A DNA stretch of 64,000 nt, taken from positions 16,554,001 through 16,618,000 of the forward strand of contig CM075941.1 of NCBI GenBank assembly GCA_038030265.1. The letters are read 5' to 3'. Origin of the DNA: Corythucha ciliata (Eukaryota > Arthropoda > Insecta > Hemiptera > Tingidae). Below, in pieces: positions 58,085-64,000 of this stretch. The notes under the pieces are model-generated. The model did not search any database. It had not been told where the DNA came from and was given only the letters and a program-made list of their open reading frames with translations. How positions within the stretch are numbered: position 1 is the stretch's first letter; every line of letters begins with the position of its first letter. Both the position numbers and the translations under genes were made by a program.

Positions 58085-58770
58085 TTTTAGCGCTGAATCG
58101 AATGCATGGTGGCTCGTTCCTCTGCGATCAATATTCTTTGAGTTACTAACGAAAATACCCCAAAAAACGAGTTTTTCCCGATACTTTGATGTGCTACGAA
58201 AATGCGAGTCAAGATTTTAGGCAGGACCAACCATGTTCTCTGGTTATAGTTCCCTTTTTTTTTTGCTGAATCGAATGAGTGTTTGCAGGGATCTCTGGGG
58301 TCAATACTTTTTGAGATACGCCTACAAAAGAACAAATCCTATAAAAATGCTGGAGATGTTTGTCCGTAACTCAAATAGTAATGATACCAGCGATCCCTGC
58401 TACCGCTCATTCAATTCAGACCAAAAAACTACAAACGATGAGAGAACATGGTTAGTCCTGCCTAAATAATGATACCCTTTTTTTAGGGCACACTTAAGTT
58501 TATAAACATCGCGCTTTTTCGGGTATTTTCGTTCATAACTCAGATAATATTGATCTCAGAGAATCGAGCTTCCGTGTATTTGATTCAGCACCAAAAACAA
58601 CTGGAGAAGCGACATATGAAACGACTTTATCACTAAATGTACGGCGTGAGGTTTTTAATAAACTAATCTCAGCCAAAAACAACGTTTTTTCGTACAAATT
58701 ATGCCATAACTCGAGAAGTAATCAGCCCACGGACTTGGGGCTGAGTTTTATCGACTCAGCACACCACAAC
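58085..58770. repeat. Cluster of a ~75-bp module in both orientations, with a palindrome
   Basis: A module resembling GCTGAATCGAATG, then about 20 bp, then GATCAATANTNTTTGAGTTA occurs at about 58092-58160 and 58262-58330 on plus and, reversed, at about 58375-58420, 58545-58600 and 58690-58770. 58206-58475 forms an imperfect palindrome with arms of about 125 bp (ttaggcaggaccaaccatgt and its mirror acatggttagtcctgcctaa). Confidence 0.65.
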
Positions 58771-58975
58771 TGCATAGGATTAGTCACCTCGTTTGAGTAA
58801 TAATTTTTTTCATTCCTTATAGGGGTAAGTTGGCCAACATCTACCCGCCCTTAAAAATAGGTTCGTAAAAATAGGAGTAACAACACTAGTACCTAATTTT
58901 ATGAAGTTAATTTAAAATTCGAGAAAAGTCAAAATTGAAATTCGGGCTCTGCTGGCCTTGTCTCAAGACTAATGC

Positions 58976-59107
58976 CCGTATTTATGAACGTTCCTTGACA
59001 TTAAGGAATCCTTGAAATTCATTAAAACAGATGGTTTTATTGTGATCAAAACTGTTCTCAACGGTTCCTTGACTCAAGGAAGCTTCAAGGAACGTTCATA
59101 AATACGG
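58976..59107. mobile_element. 132-bp MITE
   Basis: The left end CCGTATTTATGAACGTTCCT is mirrored by AGGAACGTTCATAAATACGG at the right. A second inner phrase pair (ttgacattaagg / ccttgactcaagg) supports folding. It is non-coding. Confidence 0.82.
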
Positions 59108-59313
59108 ACCTACAAGTTTTCATATGAGACCATAAAAAATGAAATATTCAAAATAATTTGCGCGTAAAACGGTGAGGGTATAATGGGCGACGGGTAGTTC
59201 TCATGCCCCCTAAGCCAGCTAGATCTTACCGAACATAAATTATCGGAAATAATAAAGCGGCACATTCAGCAAGTCGCTGAATGTGAGCTCATCGAGCTGA
59301 TGAGTCGCGTTGT

Positions 59314-59610
59314 CGAGTCATAAAGTGGCAAAGTTAGGCTCAGGCAACTTATTTGAATTTTTCGTTTTGTCCCTGCCTGAAAATTCCGTGTATAATTGGG
59401 CTAGATGGCTTGACTCGCGTTGGGATAGTTCTATACTCTTTTCCGGGGGGTCTCGTATGGACGGCTGAGGGTGAACTGGACGAAAAGCGAATTCGGATGT
59501 TAGCAACTTTGTCAATGGAAGTTTGGTGTATAGATTTTTGGGCTTGTTTGGAGGATCGAATCACTCGCGTTTTAAAATGACCCCACGTTGGGCGCCAAAT
59601 TATGTTGCGG
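59314..59610 (-). mobile_element. Fragment of a second LTR retrotransposon (primer-binding site and leader)
   Basis: On the minus strand TTGGCGCCCAACGTGGGG (59581-59598) has the form of the tRNA primer-binding site used by many gypsy-type elements. The bases preceding it (...CCGCAACATAAT) would be the end of the 5' LTR. Downstream (59318-59564) are short overlapping minus frames of gag-like polar composition with no clear motif. No RT and no second LTR are found, so only a 5' end remains. Confidence 0.5.
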
Positions 59611-59909
59611 AATCAGTGGGTTATCCTGGAGAGAACACCAAATGTTGGAACAGGGAACACACAAAAAACTTGTAATATTCTAACATTTACACGATCAAAA
59701 GAAGTGTATTGCTCCACAACGTGACTACGGGGGGGGGGGGTCGAGGTGAAATTAAAAATAAAACTCCAAGAGAAGAAAAGAAAACTATAGTCTGTCCATT
59801 TAGTGATGGACTCTCGAACGGTTTGCTTCATTTCGATAGTTCGATTTGTTCATCCCACCAAAAATATTTGAAGAACTCAACAAAAAAACTTTTCTTTCCT
59901 ACATGATGA

Positions 59910-60116
59910 GAAAACTCGATTTTGCTGCCTCCGTAGGGAGGGGAAAGAGGGACTTTTCCGGGTTCCGGGCTAGCCCGGCAAAGTTTTCTCGGGCTAGCCG
60001 TGAAAAGTATTTATTTTCTTCAAAAATCCGCTTGGGGCGCTACTTTGTCTTGCGACTTTGTCAGGCTAGCCCGGAAAAGTCCCTCTTTCCCCTCCCTACA
60101 GAGGCAGCGAGTTTTC
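59910..60116. mobile_element. GC-rich hairpin with internal GGGCTAGCC repeats
   Basis: The left arm (gctgcctccgtagggagggg, then aaagagggacttttccgg) is mirrored by the right arm (ccggaaaagtccctctttcc, then cctccctacagaggcagc). The arms are about 60 bp with two short gaps. Inside, GGCTAGCC occurs repeatedly. It is probably a foldback element; target duplication unclear. Confidence 0.65.
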
Positions 60117-60465
60117 ATATCATTCCGGAGTTTTCCGATCATTCCGGAAAGAAAATAGTATGTGCACCTTGCCGGGAAAGTGTTTCGCCAGTCCTCGACG
60201 ATTCGCCCAGCCTCGCCTACGGCTCGGCTGGGCAACTTATCTCGGCCCGGCAAACACACACTTTCCCGCCTAGGTACACAATATTATACTATTTCTACGG
60301 GCACTATGGTTACGTGTAGACGCTACACAGTGATCATTTGTTCCAAAATTATTCCCTGTGCGTTATTTTCAGGAGAAGGGACTAAGGGGAAGCTCATTCC
60401 ATTAAATTCAAGGGCGGGCGAAAGTCCATCCCTAAGTGGACAGACTATAGGCAAGTAAGCAAGCC

Positions 60466-60612
60466 TAAGGCCCGCTTTATCAATTGCCGATTAAGAAATT
60501 TCAAAGAACTGATTTAGACAAATCATCTGCCAACCATGACGAAATATTTGATCATGAAACAGATGAAGTTTTTAGTCAGCTCTTTAATCAACGATCGATA
60601 AAGCGGGCCTTA
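60466..60612. mobile_element. 147-bp MITE with TAAGGCCCGCTTTATC ends
   Basis: TAAGGCCCGCTTTATCAATT at the left is mirrored by CGATAAAGCGGGCCTTA at the right. Both ends read TA, consistent with a TA target. It is non-coding. Confidence 0.8.
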
Positions 60613-60990
60613 GTATAGGCGATTTTCTGGTCCATTTTTACCAGACCCAGCCAAAAAGCTTCCATAAGGGGTCGAAAATGGCACGTTTTGCCTTGTCGTT
60701 GTGGTTTTTGACGATTGTTCTCGACTCTAGAATAGCCTATCGAGGTTCATGTGAGCTGTTGTGTTCTGAGAGCAAGGTTACGGGCAAGTCTGTACACTCT
60801 GAAATTGAGAGAAACGTGAATTCCCAGTTTCTGTGCGTCCTTAGGCGGCTAAAATTGAGAAGGCACGCTGATTTTTTGTTCTTGGGGCAGCAGGCAGCCC
60901 CATTAGGCGGATATGAGTTTCAAGAAACGCTAATATTCTTGCCTAAAATCGCACACAAAAAAAATCAGCGACTGAATTCGAGAGAGATGC

Positions 60991-61107
60991 TATACCCTGT
61001 TCAAGAAAAGAATCCCGATAAGTATGGTTTTTAATGTTTCATTAACGTGAAAGGCGAAAATAAACTGATGGATCTAAGGAATACTAACTTATCTTGAACA
61101 GGGTATA
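60991..61107. mobile_element. 117-bp MITE with TATACCCTGTTCAAGA ends
   Basis: TATACCCTGTTCAAGA at the left is mirrored exactly by TCTTGAACAGGGTATA at the right (with one short gap in the inner arm). The ends resemble Tc1/mariner-type termini with TA targets. It lies inside a degenerate repeat block. Confidence 0.8.
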
Positions 61108-62099
61108 GTTCATGGTTAAAAGTGAGAAACTGCTGATTCACGGTAACATCCCTGGTTGAGGAAGGCGGCTAAAATATTGCAGCACCCTCGACATATTGCA
61201 GGATTATATTCGGGGATGATTGTCTATTGCATAATATTCCGAATTGTCTGTACAAAAGCAGACCCTTTTTTCCCCAGAATGTGATACTTTTCGAATTTAA
61301 ATTCCCCTTGAAATTTTGGTCGCCTAGGACTCGCGGAAATTTAACTCCTCAAACTCGATTCTTTCATCGTAGAGTCAAATATAGTTCCTCGTAAGGAGCT
61401 TACAGGCCAGTACAACGTCAAGCAGCAACCCGGTTTTGTGAGAATTGCGGCGAGCAAAAACTACGGAATAGGTTTGTAGTGAGATGAATCCACCACATCT
61501 GTTTTTTAGTGTTACAGACCAGCGAAAAAAGTTTTTGATGAGGCAATCCGGCGAAATAGATCTTTCAGCAAGAATAATCCGCCGCGAACCAGAGCAAATT
61601 CGGTCCAAACTGTAATTTATTCCAGACCAATTTAGGACTCAAATCGCTCAACTCAATTCAGATCGAATTCAAATGGAAATCAAGTCTAGCCCAGTGCAAG
61701 AACCACGTGCTAAAAACGTACAAATAAGTTCGTTTAATATTGTAACAATAAATGCCGTGGCACAGAAAAACATCAAATCGGAGACCTTCTGCACCGGGAT
61801 CATACCCCTTCCCCTCCCGCAGCACAACCCCTACACTTTCTCCTTATTGTGGCGCGCTTTTTAGAGCGATTTGACTAGCCCCTTGGGGGAGGGGGTAATT
61901 CTGTTCACCCCTAATTGTCGATGGTGAGGAACGGATTGGATGGTGAATTATGCAAATTACCTTTACAAAGGGGATCCGTTTCCAGCGATCACAATCGAAG
62001 CCGCCGACGTTGAAATAAGTGCTTCCACGCAGGCGCAGGGAGGTGTTCTGGGTCCCCGGGCTCACTGCCTTATTCTTTGAGGGCCTGGATTTAAAAACT

Positions 62100-62460
62100 C
62101 TATAGGTTGTAGCTCTACAGCAGTTGGTACTCAGCGGTATATACTTGGAGCTTTGTGGTGGTTAAGTATTCTTAGTGTTTGCAGCTTTACTGTGGACACT
62201 GTGGGTTGGAGATTTGTTGTGGGTGGGCTTTACTGTGATTGGAGGTTCTAACTGCGGTTAGAACTTTGCAGTGGTTGGACCTGTACTGTGGTTCGACCTT
62301 TGCTGTTGCCTTGGCTGCTGTTGGACCTTCTTCATGGATGAAGCTTCACTGTGGTTTGCAGCTTTGCTGTGGTTGAGACGTTAACGTGGTGGAAGGTTCT
62401 AACCTTCTAACTGTGGTTAGTGCTTTTTCTTGTTGGAGCTTTGTTGTGGTTGGATACAGG
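62100..62460. repeat. Minisatellite, about 20-24-bp units
   Basis: A phrase like GGTTGGAGCTTTGCTGTGGT recurs about 14-16 times with many substitutions and length changes. It is GT-rich on the plus strand and unlike the TCGCGG-type arrays. Confidence 0.75.
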
Positions 62461-62538
62461 CCTTTCGAGAAAAAAGCGAGGGTAGCAGTGGTTCTGTAAC
62501 TCACCTAGGTGTAAAGGGTCTCATTGAGTTTCGCCCCT

Positions 62539-62696
62539 GGGGGGGGGGGGGAGTGATTCTGTGACTTTTCCGTGTCGAATTTCTTATCGGTAAGTCATGT
62601 GATTTCATTCATTCTTTAAAAATCAATGAAATCAGGTGACTTTTCGATAGAAAATCCGATGCGGAAAAGTTACAGAATAGCCCCCCAGGGCCCGAA
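62539..62696. mobile_element. MITE of the GGGGGCYTATTCT family
   Basis: The left end (G run, then gattctgtgacttttccg) is mirrored by cggaaaagttacagaatagccccc. The inner phrases cattcattctttaaaaa / tttttcg... also pair loosely. The ends relate it to 8385-8527 and 41607-41745. Confidence 0.65.
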
Positions 62697-63017
62697 TATA
62701 ATTCTCTCTGTACGGCCCTGCGCTGGAAGACTTCACCGGCCCAATCCGGAGTCGAGAAAACCGGTCAAATCCAAAGACAAGCCCGCCCCCTTCAAGGATA
62801 ATTCTGACCCACCTCCCCACCATTAGCTGCGTTTAACGACCAAAATCGACCATTGTCCGAAACACTCTTGAACCCTCAACCGGCTCAAATTGAAACACCT
62901 TGATAATATGTCCCAAAATCGTCAAAAACGCCCACCTAACAATGCCACTAGGAATTTCCCAGCACGTACAATGCCTGGTTTATCCTCTGAGTCGGTACTA
63001 TTACACCAGGGGGGCAA

Positions 63018-63150
63018 CCATGAGCTAGCATTAAAAAATAACACGAGTGGTAACTAATGACTCTCTATTTCACTTATAATATTACATAATAAGTATATAA
63101 CGCTAGTGTTACTGGAATTTAAGATATTTTTACGCTAGCTCATGGTTAGG
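63018..63150. mobile_element. Short inverted-repeat element
   Basis: AACCATGAGCTAGC at the left is mirrored by GCTAGCTCATGGTT at the right, about 130 bp apart, with a weaker inner match. It is non-coding. Confidence 0.65.
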
Positions 63151-64000
63151 GCTAAGGGGAGTTATAATGGGCCTCTGTTGAGCCTGCTCGTCCAACGCCT
63201 TGTTATGTTTAAAATCTTACGAATTTACCCAGCCAGGGAACTGTAAATTTAGACATCAATTCGTCTGAATATACATATGAACGCGGCTACTTTTGTTCGC
63301 TTGAATTGTAAGGTCGTAAAGCCTCGGATCGTCTCAACTTTGACGAGAACAAAATTCGAGTATTTTCAACGGAATATTAGCCCTTTAATTACGATCAAAT
63401 TATTTATTCCACGTGCCGTTCTTTCCGTTCCTCGCTTTTCCTTCCGCGCCGCACACATCCTATCTATATACACGGCCTGGGGAAATCGTTTTAATATGCT
63501 CCCCAACCCCGAAACCATGACCGCAGCCGCACGGGATATGAAAAGAAAACAAGAAAAAAAAGCCCATTAACCATCTCGCTGAAATTAGATTGTTTCCGCT
63601 TCGGATCACTCAAGTATCAAGTGTAGTCGTAACACCGTCTGTCAAGACCCCCAAGAAGCGGTGGGGGAGGGCAAGCTTCTCCGGCTTTAAACAACTCGAT
63701 CATGCCTTTTGTGATCGTAACGATGAAAAAGGTTGAAAAAAAAGGGTCTGTAGAATATTCACGCTCGTAGACATGACGGGTCTCCCTACGGAAATGCGCG
63801 CGTGACATGAAAGTCAATTTTCTGGATTTTTTTTTTTTTTTAATCCTGTAATTGTTGGAATGTCGAATTAAGATTGTTGATCCAGAGAAATCAAATTGTA
63901 CTCTCTGTACACCCTTGATTGCTACAACCCAATTTTTTCTCTTTCCTATATCACACATCAGGCACGGTTCTCTTCAGCACGCACTTATTGTTCGATGAAA

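Larger units (their letters stand above)
57110..64000. other. No recognised gene; inverted repeats, LTR fragment, minisatellite
   Basis: I found no coding segment with splice and domain support. The recognisable parts are listed separately: the palindromic module cluster (58085-58770), MITEs (58976-59107, 60466-60612, 60991-61107, 62539-62696, 63018-63150), the LTR-element fragment (59314-59610), a GC-rich hairpin (59910-60116) and a minisatellite (62100-62460). The 118-codon frame at 60678-61034 runs into repeat units and a MITE and is not a gene. 57110-58080 and 63150-64000 show nothing that I can name. Confidence 0.5.

Noticed and set aside
60678..61034. A 118-codon frame with a signal-peptide-like start
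   Set aside because: It reads through degenerate repeat units (ggctaaaattgagaa) and into a MITE, so it is not a conserved gene.

Overview
The window is nuclear DNA from an animal, almost certainly an arthropod. It is AT-rich, with long intergenic stretches, spliced genes and many short (about 55-80 nt) introns. The evidence is two spliced genes for secreted proteins with three chitin-binding type-2 (peritrophin-A) domains, of the cuticular obstructor/CPAP3 class (obst-A and obst-B orthologues), plus a spliced gene for the ciliary/flagellar protein DRC1. I cannot fix the species. All gene models were joined by hand from splice sites, reading-frame phase and remembered family patterns. No alignment was run.

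Layout. 1-27,700: no host gene that I can defend. This part holds simple repeats, fields of degenerate ~30-bp tandem repeats, a remnant of a hAT (ZBED5-like) transposase (7,140-7,690), a complete LTR-to-LTR but decayed Ty3/gypsy-type retrotransposon (8,235-11,527) with a foldback DNA transposon nested in it, a 615-bp TA-flanked inverted-repeat element (16,176-16,790), and a 2.07-kb hAT-like element with a perfect 8-bp target duplication (22,391-24,455). 27,719-28,395 (+): the 3' part of a small four-transmembrane protein gene. 29,388-35,008 (-): a 16-exon drc1 gene. 35,280-39,789 (-): obst-A, five exons. 39,790-47,531: intergenic, repeats and MITEs. 47,532-56,798 (-): obst-B, five exons plus two candidate alternative 3' exons between chitin-binding domains 2 and 3. 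56,799-64,000: no recognised gene; inverted-repeat elements, an LTR-element fragment and a minisatellite.

How the genes relate. obst-A and obst-B lie in tandem on the same strand. They share architecture: a first coding exon of exactly 46 nt encoding the signal peptide, and one chitin-binding domain per following exon with phase-1/phase-2 junctions, as expected for an old tandem duplication. Both products should be secreted to the chitinous cuticle or tracheal matrix. drc1 is functionally unrelated (axonemal nexin-dynein regulatory complex), but its start codon lies only 271 bp beyond the obst-A stop codon.

Most notable: (1) obst-B appears able to replace its third chitin-binding domain and C-terminus with a long Gly/Ser/Asp/Tyr-rich tail carrying a furin-like site; splice phases match and each alternative end has its own AATAAA. 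(2) The degenerate ~30-bp repeat arrays that dominate the non-coding DNA form the interior of at least three ~2.0-kb elements with hAT-like termini; one makes up nearly all of drc1 intron 6 and another lies in obst-A intron 2.
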